NCBI GenBank assembly: GCA_040756655.1
Contig: JBFLYN010000062.1
Span: 1-6,352 of the forward strand
DNA: 6,352 bases
DNA from: JBFLYN01 sp040756655
Lineage (GTDB): Bacteria; Bacillota; Sulfobacillia; UBA8153
Reading direction: 5' to 3'
Shown here piece after piece: positions 1 to 4,733 of this stretch (positions are counted from its first letter, which is position 1; each line of letters starts with the position of its first letter). The notes below the pieces were generated by a model. The model saw only the letters and a list, made by a program, of their open reading frames with translations. It was not told the DNA's origin and searched no databases. Position numbers and translations under genes: made by a program.

Positions 1-127
1 CGGGCCCTGGCATTACTCGGTCTCAAGCTCGACAGCAGGGCTGTACCCAGTACCAAATAGATCCCGTCCGCCAAGAGGCCAGTTAGGCACCTATATCTAG
101 CTCTGAATCAAGCGGAACTTCGGGTTA

Positions 128-175
128 ATGGAACAAGTGGTGTCCCGGGAGAACATGCTGACCGCGCTGCAGCGG
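128..175 (+). pseudogene. ltrA: Group II intron RT/maturase, N-terminal 16 codons
   Basis: The 16 codons from ATG 128 read MEQVVSRENMLTALQR, the standard opening of IIC-type intron-encoded proteins, which normally continue into an NKGAPGVDGM-like block. Here similarity stops after codon 16. The frame stays open to 352 but encodes only the antisense of the inserted minus-strand RT. The rest of the N-terminal RT region (RT0 to RT2) is missing. The matching C-terminal end resumes on the same strand near 750. The 128-352 reading frame is therefore not a real protein, only a remnant plus shadow. Confidence 0.75.
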
Positions 176-749
176 AGGATTGAACATCCGGGACAGGTCT
201 TCAAGGGTTCTGTCTGGCTTCAAATGCATGCGCCAATCATGTACCGTCTGTCGCATGTCCTTCTTTGCCTTGTTACTGACCGCTGGTGTGGAGTTGATGA
301 AGTACTTGCCGTACTTGTTCTTGGACCTCCGCAGGCGGAAGGTGTAGCCTAGAAAATCGAAACTTATCTCCGGGTAATCCTCCCGCCGGTCCCCGTTCTT
401 GCAGTAGACGATACGTGCTTGGTCGGATGGAGTTCCAAGCCGCATTCCACCAACCGTTTCTGCAAACTTTCGTACAATTTTTCCGCGCCCTCTCTGCTGT
501 GACAGTGCGCTACGGCGTCATCGGCACAACGCGCGAACGGCTTTTCTGGGTGATTCCGGGCCATCCACACGTCGAACGCGTAGTGAAGAAACGGATTGGC
601 TAGAACCGGGCTGATGCTCCTCCCTGGGGGGTTCCTTTCGTCCGCTCATTTACAGTGCCATCGGGCATCTGAAAAGGCACCTTGAGCCATCTCTGGATGT
701 AGAGGATAACCCAAGGGTTGTCGGTATGTTTACGGACCGCCTTCATCGC
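176..749 (-). pseudogene. ltrA: Internal fragment of a second group II intron RT/maturase, inverted, frameshifted
   Basis: Read on the minus strand, three successive frames give one RT. Frame one, about 749-600, has MKAVRKHT, WVILYIQRWL and RTKGTPQGG. Frame two, about 610-425, has SPVLANPFLHYAF, FARCADDAV and LELHPTK. Frame three, about 424-176, has RIVYCKNGDRR, FDFLGYTFR, FINSTPAVSNKAK and LEDLSRMFNP. Order and spacing match RT domains 3 to 7 and the start of maturase domain X in LtrA-like proteins. Single-base shifts lie near 615-620 and 420-430. The catalytic YADD box reads CADD, so both aspartates remain but the tyrosine is lost. The N-terminal RT blocks and the end of domain X are absent, as are this protein's own intron RNA domains. 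The sequence type (HYAFDVW, DRREDYPEISFDF) differs from that expected for the IIC RT surrounding it, so it is probably a second intron rather than an inverted part of the first. Confidence 0.85.
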
Positions 750-1019
750 GGCGAAGTGGCTGGAAGAGCTGGAAGGCTGGGTGCGCCGCCGCCTGCGGGC
801 CTGCCTGTGTAAGCAGTGGAAACTCCCTCGTACCCGGCTGCGCGAACTCCGCGCCCTGGGTCTGCCGGAATGGCAGGCCTGGCAGAAGGCCATGTCCCGC
901 AAGGGCTGCTGACGGATGGCTGGGGGACCCTTAACGGAGTCCTGGGCATCGCCTACTGGCGCGCCCAAGGACTCATCAGCCTGACCGCTCGTTATCGTGA
1001 ACTTCGAAGTGCCTGGTGA
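750..1019 (+). pseudogene. ltrA: Group II intron RT/maturase, C-terminal domain remnant (IIC type)
   Basis: The frame from about 750 reads LEELEGWVRRRLRACLCKQWK, then LRALGLPEWQAWQ and MSRKG, the conserved maturase C-terminal block of IIC-type proteins. At 910-912 a TGA stands where the family usually has tryptophan (SRKG-Y-W-R; here TGC TGA CGG), so a single G-to-A nonsense change explains it. Coding continues as RMAGGP in the same frame, then moves to another frame near 928-931 (one base lost) and finishes as LNGVLGIAYWRAQGL, SLTARYREL and a TGA at 1017-1019. The stop falls one base before domain V, the normal IIC arrangement. The gene is inactive: it lacks its whole catalytic part and carries two further lesions. 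Confidence 0.8.
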
Positions 1020-1089
1020 ACCGCCCGGTGCGGACCCGCATGCCGGGTGGTGTGAGAGGACGGGGGCTGACCGCCCCCTCCTACTCGAT
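1020..1089 (+). ncRNA. Group II intron domains V and VI with branch-point adenosine
   Basis: Domain V at 1020-1051: ACCGCCCGG (1020-1028) pairs with CCGGGTGGT (1043-1051) over nine pairs including one G-U. A two-base bulge TG (1041-1042) follows on the 3' side. An upper stem TGCG/CGCA closes a four-base loop (1033-1036). The 32-nt total and the 3' bulge are the domain V signature, and the CGC at 1022-1024/1023-1025 region could supply the catalytic triad used by some IIC introns. Domain VI at 1054-1086: GAG and AGGA pair with TCCT and CTC, GGGGG (1062-1066) pairs with CCCCC (1074-1078), C1061 is unpaired, and A1083 is bulged as a branch-point adenosine. The intron would end near 1089 (GAT). 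Both hairpins were derived by hand. Confidence 0.75.
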
Positions 1090-1383
1090 GAGCTATACAT
1101 GGCCCGCTTTCCACCATCCTGGAGTGGTATTCCGCTTATGCTCTGAACATTGCGGGGTTTGGTCAGGCGGAGACTTGGTCCATGGTCACTCCCAGCGTAG
1201 GGCTGGGCCAGGCGTAATGCCGGGCGAAATCCGGCAACTTGCGAGCTAGCCAGCCCTTGAAATGGCGATTTGTGATGGCTCCCACCTAGGTAAGGACAAC
1301 ACCACTTTTTGTCCAACACCTGTCATATGCATCCCGGTTTTCAATAAGATCGTAGTGACCTTCAAACGCAAGGAGTGATCCGG
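1090..1383. other. Non-coding or unassigned stretch downstream of the intron (3' exon side)
   Basis: No supported gene. On the minus strand an open stretch of about 40 codons (about 1284-1163) reads GWLARKLPDFARHYAWP before a TGA. It looks more protein-like than its neighbours but is interrupted by a TAG just upstream and matches no family I recognise, so it could be a gene remnant. At 1294-1314 GGACA and TGTCC flank a T-rich loop (a five-pair inverted repeat), too weak to call a terminator. The leader of the membrane-protein gene begins in the last part of this stretch, and no convincing -35/-10 pair was found. Confidence 0.4.
1370..1375 (+). promoter_or_regulatory. Ribosome binding site deciding the start at 1384
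   Basis: AAGGAG at 1370-1375 lies eight bases before the GTG at 1384, an ideal distance. The upstream in-frame GTG at 1375 overlaps this site and cannot be served by it, so 1384 is the better start. Confidence 0.75.
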
Positions 1384-1764
1384 GTGCGCAAACGACATGT
1401 GCTGCTTGCCGTCGGTGGGGTCATGCTAATTAGCGCTCAGGTGCTTTTCCCGCAAGTTGAACCGGTGATGACCGGGGGTAAGGTAATTTTCAGCGCGCGA
1501 GGTTGGAGCCAGTTCGGTGTATACCTGCTTTCCATCTTAGCCCTTGCCGGTTACATGGCAGTGGAGACACCCAACACCATTGCAGCTCTCAAACGCCTGG
1601 ATGTCCGTCCGGCCAGGGCTCTGGCCAGGCTCGCCGTGACTGGGGCCGGCGTGGGGGCTGCCGTATACCTGGCCGCGCCCTACAACGTGCTGGCCGTCGG
1701 GGCCGTCGTCGCCGTGGGAGTGCTGGGGATCTTGAGTTGGGGCGGGGTGAAGACCGAATTCTGA
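1384..1764 (+). CDS. Small hypothetical integral membrane protein (126 aa, about four helices)
   Basis: Family not recognised. From the GTG at 1384 the product is 126 residues. Hydrophobic segments lie at about residues 5-22 (HVLLAVGGVMLISAQVLF), 44-61 (FGVYLLSILALAGYMAV), 80-97 (mainly A, V, G, L) and 100-118 (NVLAVGAVVAVGVLGIL), suggesting four membrane passes. The arginine/lysine-rich start (MRKR) and the loop at about 70-79 (KRLDVRPAR) would be cytoplasmic by the positive-inside rule. A loop of about 20 residues follows helix 1. There is no catalytic motif and no signal-peptidase or lipobox motif. It appears monocistronic: broken intron upstream, no gene close downstream on this strand. 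An intact frame, a good ribosome binding site and a hydrophobicity pattern typical of real membrane proteins support it as a gene. Transport, sporulation or stress roles cannot be told apart from sequence. Confidence 0.75.
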   Translation: MRKRHVLLAVGGVMLISAQVLFPQVEPVMTGGKVIFSARGWSQFGVYLLSILALAGYMAVETPNTIAALKRLDVRPARALARLAVTGAGVGAAVYLAAPYNVLAVGAVVAVGVLGILSWGGVKTEF

Positions 1765-2139
1765 CGCTCTTTAGGTCATCGCAGTGGTGACTGCTCAGGG
1801 TCCGGACCGAGGGACCGCACCTGGATAAGAGGGGCCCCGGGCTGGGCCCTGGCCAGCTACCGCGTGCCAGCTACGGTCTGGGGTGCCAGTCTCAGCTGCT
1901 GGTCTTTGCCACTATATCGTACTCCCGAGCCACTTGGTGGCTTTGCCCTCGTGCTGAACGTATAGGGTACTGGATCAGCCGGACCAGGCAATGGCACGAG
2001 TGGCTAGCAGCCTACCCGACGCCTTTGCGGCATCCACCGCATTGACGAACGTGGAGGCACGCATCACAGGCGATGCTGTGGCCAGCCAACACGGAAGCCA
2101 GGAGCCATGCTACCAATGCTCCGGGGGGATGTGAAGCAG
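1765..2139. other. Gene-free stretch with GC-rich hairpin and short repeats
   Basis: No supported gene. A strong GC hairpin at 1830-1850 (AGGGGCCC with GGGCCCT, six-base loop, one bulged G) follows the membrane-protein gene by about 65 bases. It lacks a T run, so it is not a standard intrinsic terminator. A perfect palindrome GGTCCGGACC lies at 1799-1808. GCCAGCTAC is repeated directly at 1852-1860 and 1866-1874. An open + frame from ATG 1991 to TGA 2134 (47 codons, MARVASSLPDAF start) has no ribosome binding site and no recognisable family, so I do not call it a gene. The region also lies downstream of the minus-strand HD-GYP gene, for which no terminator was seen. Confidence 0.4.
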
Positions 2140-3378
2140 CTAGTTCCTGCCAACTGCGACAAAGTCCCGGCCCCCATCCCTGGCGATGGTGGCCAAGTCC
2201 CGGTAGTGGCTGCAGGCTAAGTCTACGATGTCGGGGTCAAGGGCGCCGCCGGTGGCCATGGCAAGCAGTAACCGCCTGACGTCCTGGCTCTCTAGGGCCG
2301 GGCGATAGGAGCGCTGTTGATGGAGGGCCTGAAACACATCGGCCACGGCCATGACCCTGGCCGCAAGCGGCAAGAAGCGGTGGCGGAACGGATAACCCGT
2401 CCCATCCAAGCGTTCGTGATGGAGAGCGGCCCACAGTGCGAGCTGATCAAGACCTTCCACCGTGGCCAGGAGCCGGTAAGTGTCATAGGCATGGCGCTTC
2501 ATGACCATAAACTCGCCGGCATCGAGCTTCCCTGGATGGTCTAGAAGCTCATCGGGAACCCCCAGCTTGCCCAGATCGTGCAGCAATCCCGCTGCGTAGA
2601 CGTGGTCGGTCTCCTCGATACCCACCAGTGCCGCCAGCTCCCGCGCCACCCCGGCCACACCTTGAGAATGCCGGTGGGTCCAAGGGCTCTTATCGTCGAT
2701 TATCACGGCAAACGGGGCAGCGATGCTGGCCAGCTCCACAGCCGACAGGTGGTTGTGGCCTAATGGACCCAGGTACTGGGCGTGGTCTGCTTCCTCAATC
2801 CGGAACCAGAAAGCCTCACTCTCTGCAGCATCAAATAGTGCATCCACCAAGTCAGGGTCAAAGTCGCTCCCGGCCCGGGCGCGGATGGCCGCCAGGACGC
2901 TCGATGCTTGGCCCAAGATGAACCCGGTGTGATCAAGGCGGACGTCCACACGGTCGGCCAGGTGGATAATGCGTGCTGCCAGCGGGATATCCCGTCCAGC
3001 CAGGCCCGTTATGTTGGAGCCGGCCCAGCGGTCATGATGGGAAAGGATGACCGGCGCCAGCCCGGCCAGCAGCGGCGCTGAGGTGAAAAACGCGGCTCCC
3101 CTTCGACAATGCTCAGCCGTGTTTCCAGTGTCGGCCAAGACCACCTCCATCCGCGACCGGACCCTGGTCAAGCCGCAGTCGTGAAGCAGGGCCGCAAACA
3201 TCAAGGCCTCTTGCTCGGGACCAGGTAGCCCGAGAACCTGCGCCATTTCGTGGCAGATATATGCTACCCGATGGCTGTGGTAGGCCAGCTCATGGTGGAG
3301 GTGGGCTCCCGTGAGGTCCACGGCCGAGGCCAGTGCCAGGATCAGCCCGCCGACGCTAACGTTCTGGGTATGTTGCAC
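2140..3378 (-). CDS. Tandem HD-domain protein with C-terminal HD-GYP c-di-GMP phosphodiesterase domain
   Basis: Numbering is from the ATG at 3384, giving 414 residues; the preferred GTG start at 3378 gives 412. The first HD domain spans about 15-150: H38, H68-D69 (LLHDCG), H92, HH at 116-117 (SHHDRW) and D144, so a metal site is conserved but there is no GYP signature. The second spans about 230-370: H239, H269-D270 with K273 (LLHDLGKLG), H298, the full HHERLDGTGYP signature at 322-332, and D349. The second fits the HD-GYP family, metal-dependent hydrolases that linearise cyclic di-GMP. There is no signal peptide, membrane helix, receiver, PAS or GAF region, so it is a cytoplasmic enzyme without an obvious sensor; the first HD domain may have that role or a separate nucleotide phosphohydrolase role (inference). 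The frame is intact. Its neighbours are mobile-element debris on both sides, giving no functional link. Confidence 0.9.
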   Translation of the reverse strand: MQHTQNVSVGGLILALASAVDLTGAHLHHELAYHSHRVAYICHEMAQVLGLPGPEQEALMFAALLHDCGLTRVRSRMEVVLADTGNTAEHCRRGAAFFTSAPLLAGLAPVILSHHDRWAGSNITGLAGRDIPLAARIIHLADRVDVRLDHTGFILGQASSVLAAIRARAGSDFDPDLVDALFDAAESEAFWFRIEEADHAQYLGPLGHNHLSAVELASIAAPFAVIIDDKSPWTHRHSQGVAGVARELAALVGIEETDHVYAAGLLHDLGKLGVPDELLDHPGKLDAGEFMVMKRHAYDTYRLLATVEGLDQLALWAALHHERLDGTGYPFRHRFLPLAARVMAVADVFQALHQQRSYRPALESQDVRRLLLAMATGGALDPDIVDLACSHYRDLATIARDGGRDFVAVGRN

Positions 3379-3384
3379 AGACAT

Positions 3385-3392
3385 CCTCCCCT
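3385..3392 (-). promoter_or_regulatory. Ribosome binding site deciding the HD-GYP start
   Basis: On the minus strand AGGGGAGG occupies 3392 down to 3385. It directly abuts the ATG at 3384 with no spacer, but stands six bases from the in-frame GTG at 3378. That spacing makes GTG 3378 the likelier start. The difference is two residues. Confidence 0.65.
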
Positions 3393-3604
3393 AAACCTTG
3401 CACTGGTCCGGAGGTCCGGTTGGTAGCGACCCTGATCGAGACAGCACTCCCCGGGTCAACGCCCCTGGGTGCCCTTTTGGGATTCTTCACATGTGTGGGC
3501 AGTCCTTTAACCGGACAAAGAACGGCAAAGCCTCGGGGCAGTTCTCGGAAAGGTTTCTTGAGGCTATCACCGTGAACCACATTGCTGTGACCATCCTTAC
3601 CCAT
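3393..3604. other. Leader/intergenic region of the HD-GYP gene with a long inverted repeat
   Basis: No gene. It separates the HD-GYP start from the broken IS3 orfB. AGCCTC (3529-3534) pairs with GAGGCT (3560-3565) around a 25-base loop, and outside it ACGG (3522-3525) pairs with CCGT (3570-3573), giving a ten-pair nested stem. Next to it GTCC and GGAC (3502-3516 area) form another small hairpin. AGGTCCGG-like units are directly repeated at 3405-3419, about 20-40 bases upstream of the gene start. A TTGACC near 3459 on the minus strand could be a -35 box, but the sequence about 17 bases further (ATCAGG) is a poor -10. No known riboswitch consensus could be fitted, including the c-di-GMP classes. 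Confidence 0.4.
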
Positions 3605-3926
3605 GAGCATAAGCCGCACAGACCTCCCCGACTCCATACCACCAGCTCGTCGGCGGCAGACCGCACCTGGCTCACGAACCGAACGGGTAGCCCATACGAG
3701 AGCGAAGTGGATACCCCCCTCCTGACAATCAGCTGGGTCAGAGCCGCATCCTGCCGCGCCCGCATGGATGAGTGAAGCTGTCGCCACGGGTAGTATCCGC
3801 TGGGGGAGACGCCCGGCACCCGGCACATGGTGACGACGACGTGGTTGGCCTTCTCTCGCTCCACGAACCCGAACAGCGCTACCGGGTTTTGGTGGTCTCC
3901 TGGGCGAAGAAGGCGGCGGCCTTTTT
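3605..3926 (-). pseudogene. IS3-family transposase OrfB, N-terminal fragment, frameshifted and truncated
   Basis: In the -1 frame relative to orfA the sequence reads FVEREKANHVVVTMCRV, GVSPSGYYPWRQ and SMRARQDAALTQLI, the HTH_21-type start of IS3 OrfB proteins. After about 3730 the expected SR.TYG.PRV...RVARLM block is only seen by mixing frames (SLSYGLPVR, AADELVVW, then RSVRLMLMGKDG at about 3640-3600), so at least two frameshifts have accumulated. Downstream of about 3605 no IS3 similarity is seen. The integrase catalytic domain with the DDE residues is absent. This copy cannot make a transposase. Confidence 0.8.
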
Positions 3927-4175
3927 TAGGATCTCGCGCTCCTCCCGCAAGACCCGGTTCTCCCGGCGTAAGCGTTGTAGTTTTTCACGTTCAGAGGTAG
4001 TCAGCCCCTCCCGCTGGCCCGCATCGATCTCCTGCTGTCGAATCCAGCTGCGGAGTGACTCATGTGATACGCCCAAGTTCTTTGCCGTCTGGCTGATGCT
4101 CTTCCCGCTCTCACGTACCAAGCGGACAGCTTCCGTCCGGAACTCCAGCGGATATGGTCGTCTTGATCCCGGCAT
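3879..4175 (-). CDS. IS3-family transposase OrfA (helix-turn-helix protein, 98 aa)
   Basis: From the ATG at 4175 the product is 98 residues, the usual OrfA size. It opens MPGSRRPYPLEFRTEAVRLVRESG. A helix-turn-helix of the HTH_8 transposase type follows at about 8-50 (SISQTAKNLGVSHESLRSWIRQQ), then a leucine-zipper coiled coil at about 58-88 (LQRLRRENRVLREEREILKKAAAFF) used for OrfA/OrfAB dimerisation. A ribosome binding site AGGGAG (4190-4185) lies nine bases upstream of ATG 4175, so the longer open frame from 4223, which begins inside the terminal repeat, is rejected. The gene is intact and could express OrfA alone. In IS3 elements OrfA binds the ends and modulates transposition, and the transposase is the OrfAB frameshift fusion, which cannot form here. 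Confidence 0.88.
   Translation of the reverse strand: MPGSRRPYPLEFRTEAVRLVRESGKSISQTAKNLGVSHESLRSWIRQQEIDAGQREGLTTSEREKLQRLRRENRVLREEREILKKAAAFFAQETTKTR
3921..3927 (-). promoter_or_regulatory. Programmed -1 ribosomal frameshift site (A AAA AAG)
   Basis: The minus strand reads A AAA AAG across codons for leucine-lysine-lysine (CTA AAA AAG) near the end of orfA, in phase for slippage. A -1 slip enters the frame that leads to the OrfB start (FVEREKAN) with no stop in between. This is the classic IS3-family OrfAB fusion signal. Its downstream product is now broken. Confidence 0.75.
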
Positions 4176-4216
4176 TGGCAACAACTCCCTTATTCCCAAG
4201 TATGCCCAATTGGGAG

Positions 4217-4235
4217 TGTCCACTAAACCGGGTTA
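4217..4235 (-). repeat. IS3 left terminal inverted repeat
   Basis: Read inward from 4235, TAACCCGGTTTAGTGGACA. It matches the right-end repeat at 5746-5764 (TGCCCCGCTCTAGTGGACA) at 14 of 19 positions, identical over the inner TAGTGGACA. It supplies the TAG stop that ends the truncated gene at 4236-4408. Confidence 0.75.
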
Positions 4236-4408
4236 GGCTCACCGAAGGCACTATAAAGGGAATCGCAGGGCCACAAACCAGGCGCCCGGGGAGTCTTGTT
4301 GTAAGTATGGCAGAATGAGCCGGGCGAGTCCAGTTTGTCCTGCACCCAGGCGACCATAGCCTTGACATGCGGTTCGGATAGGAACTGCTCTTCAGTCTCG
4401 GTGGCCAT
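4236..4408 (-). pseudogene. Unknown protein, 5' fragment truncated by IS3
   Basis: From the ATG at 4408 the frame reads MATETEEQFLSEPHVKAMV, then AWVQDKLDSPGSFCHTY and APGLWPCDSLYSAFGEP. It then runs into the IS3 end, which adds NPV and a stop at 4223. About 57 native residues survive. Family not recognised. Composition (acidic start, mixed helix, one W-x-C and one C-H) looks like the start of a soluble cytoplasmic protein. An AAAGG about eleven bases before the ATG may serve as ribosome binding site; the AGAGG that abuts the ATG is too close. The lost 3' part does not occur elsewhere in the window: the sequence outside the other IS end at 5745 does not continue it and shows no shared target duplication. 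Confidence 0.6.
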
Positions 4409-4422
4409 CCTCTGACGGGCCT

Positions 4423-4506
4423 TTACGAGAGCACCACTGCGGTTCCCATTAACAGGATTGCTGTTGATACCAGCTTCTGCATGTCGGATGTTAGTCCTGC
4501 TCTCAT
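4423..4506 (-). CDS. Possible 27-aa hydrophobic peptide upstream of the truncated gene
   Basis: ATG 4506 to TAA 4423 encodes MRAGLTSDMQKLVSTAILLM followed by GTAVVLS. A second in-frame ATG at 4482 would give 19 residues. The C-terminal half is one short hydrophobic segment. It ends 14 bases before the ATG of the truncated gene on the same strand, so it could be a leader peptide or a small membrane peptide. No good ribosome binding site is seen for either start, and chance frames of this length are common. Weakly supported. Confidence 0.2.
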   Translation of the reverse strand: MRAGLTSDMQKLVSTAILLMGTAVVLS

Positions 4507-4661
4507 GTGGGCGGTGGGGCAGTTATGAAGAGAAATGCTGCTTCGGCCCTGGCCTGGTCACAAAGCCAACCTAGGGCGGTGGTTCCAGAGCGTCAGACTA
4601 GTTACTCTTATTTCCCGTACCTAGTCACCACAGTCGGGGTTAGGAAATATCGAAGACCACT

Positions 4662-4728
4662 TGATCGATTTGGGCGGAATGACCGATCGGCTTCGACCAG
4701 ACCGGGTGATCGATTTCGCCGGAATGCG
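4662..4728. repeat. Three approximately 22-bp direct repeats, likely IS21-family terminal remnant
   Basis: TGATCGATTTGGGCGGAATG at 4662-4681 recurs as TGATCGATTTCGCCGGAATG at 4707-4726 with three mismatches. A degenerate middle copy starts at 4684 (CGATCGGCTTCG), 13 of 22 positions matching. Starts are 22 and 23 bases apart. Multiple short repeats at the tips are a known feature of IS21-family elements, and the ATCGATTT...CCGGAATG wording resembles ends I recall from that family. No istA or istB gene is present, so only one end survives. It abuts the 3' end of the UDG-like gene. Confidence 0.5.
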
Positions 4729-4733
4729 CAATT

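Larger units (their letters stand above)
1..1089 (+). mobile_element. Group II intron, bacterial class C (IIC)-like, 5' end outside window, ORF disrupted
   Basis: The segment reads as the 3' part of a + strand group II intron. Positions 1-127 carry the type of RNA sequence that precedes IIC intron ORFs (for example GTTAGGCACCTA at 81-92 and AATCAAGCGGAA at 107-118). A start codon at 128 opens MEQVVSRENML, a typical IIC reverse transcriptase N-terminus. The RT C-terminus ends at 1019 and is followed at once by hairpins that fit domains V and VI. The 3' boundary is placed at about 1089, seven bases after and including the bulged adenosine at 1083. The intron 5' end is not in the window. The middle of the ORF, in domain IV, has been replaced by an opposite-strand RT fragment. 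Class assignment rests on recalled family resemblance, not on an alignment. Confidence 0.8.
3605..4235 (-). mobile_element. IS3-family insertion sequence, left part (terminal repeat, orfA, broken orfB start)
   Basis: On the minus strand the element starts at its outer end at 4235, with the inverted repeat at 4235-4217. It runs through orfA (4175-3879) and the overlapping start of orfB, and loses recognisable IS3 sequence near 3605 after about 70 orfB codons. The DDE catalytic core and the right end are missing here. A matching right part of an IS3 element in the same orientation sits at 5746-6196. The order is not that of one element split by an insertion, so these are two truncated copies or products of a rearrangement. 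The inner boundary at 3605 is approximate. Confidence 0.8.
4409..4733. other. Intergenic stretch between truncated gene and UDG-like gene, IS21-like remnant inside
   Basis: Apart from the possible 27-aa peptide and the repeat cluster at 4662-4728, I see no gene here. The + strand open frame at 4507-4749 crosses the repeat cluster and has no family resemblance, so it is treated as chance. Confidence 0.4.

Noticed and set aside
128..352. Full 74-codon + strand frame as a gene
   Set aside because: After codon 16 it is the antisense of the minus-strand RT fragment.
600..1319. Long minus-strand open frame of 239 codons
   Set aside because: Only its last roughly 48 codons (746-603) are RT sequence. 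The upstream part is antisense to the + strand RT C-terminus and to intron domains V and VI.
1799..1808. GGTCCGGACC palindrome shared in part with GGTCCGG repeats at 3405-3419
   Set aside because: Short GC-rich words recur by chance in this base composition, and there is no further shared flank.
1830..1850. GC-rich hairpin as an intrinsic terminator of the membrane-protein gene
   Set aside because: No following T run, and 65 bases from the stop codon.
1991..2134. 47-codon + strand frame (MARVASSLPDAF)
   Set aside because: No ribosome binding site, no recognised family and no context. Kept only as a note in the gene-free stretch.
3500..3575. c-di-GMP (GEMM-I) riboswitch
   Set aside because: Only a GGCAAAGCC-like fragment on the strand opposite to the HD-GYP gene. 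The GNRA tetraloop helix and closing stem are missing.
3356..3826. 156-codon minus-strand frame
   Set aside because: It mixes an out-of-frame part of IS3 orfB with the HD-GYP leader and overlaps the HD-GYP start. Only about 11 residues (RSVRLMLMGKD) resemble IS3.
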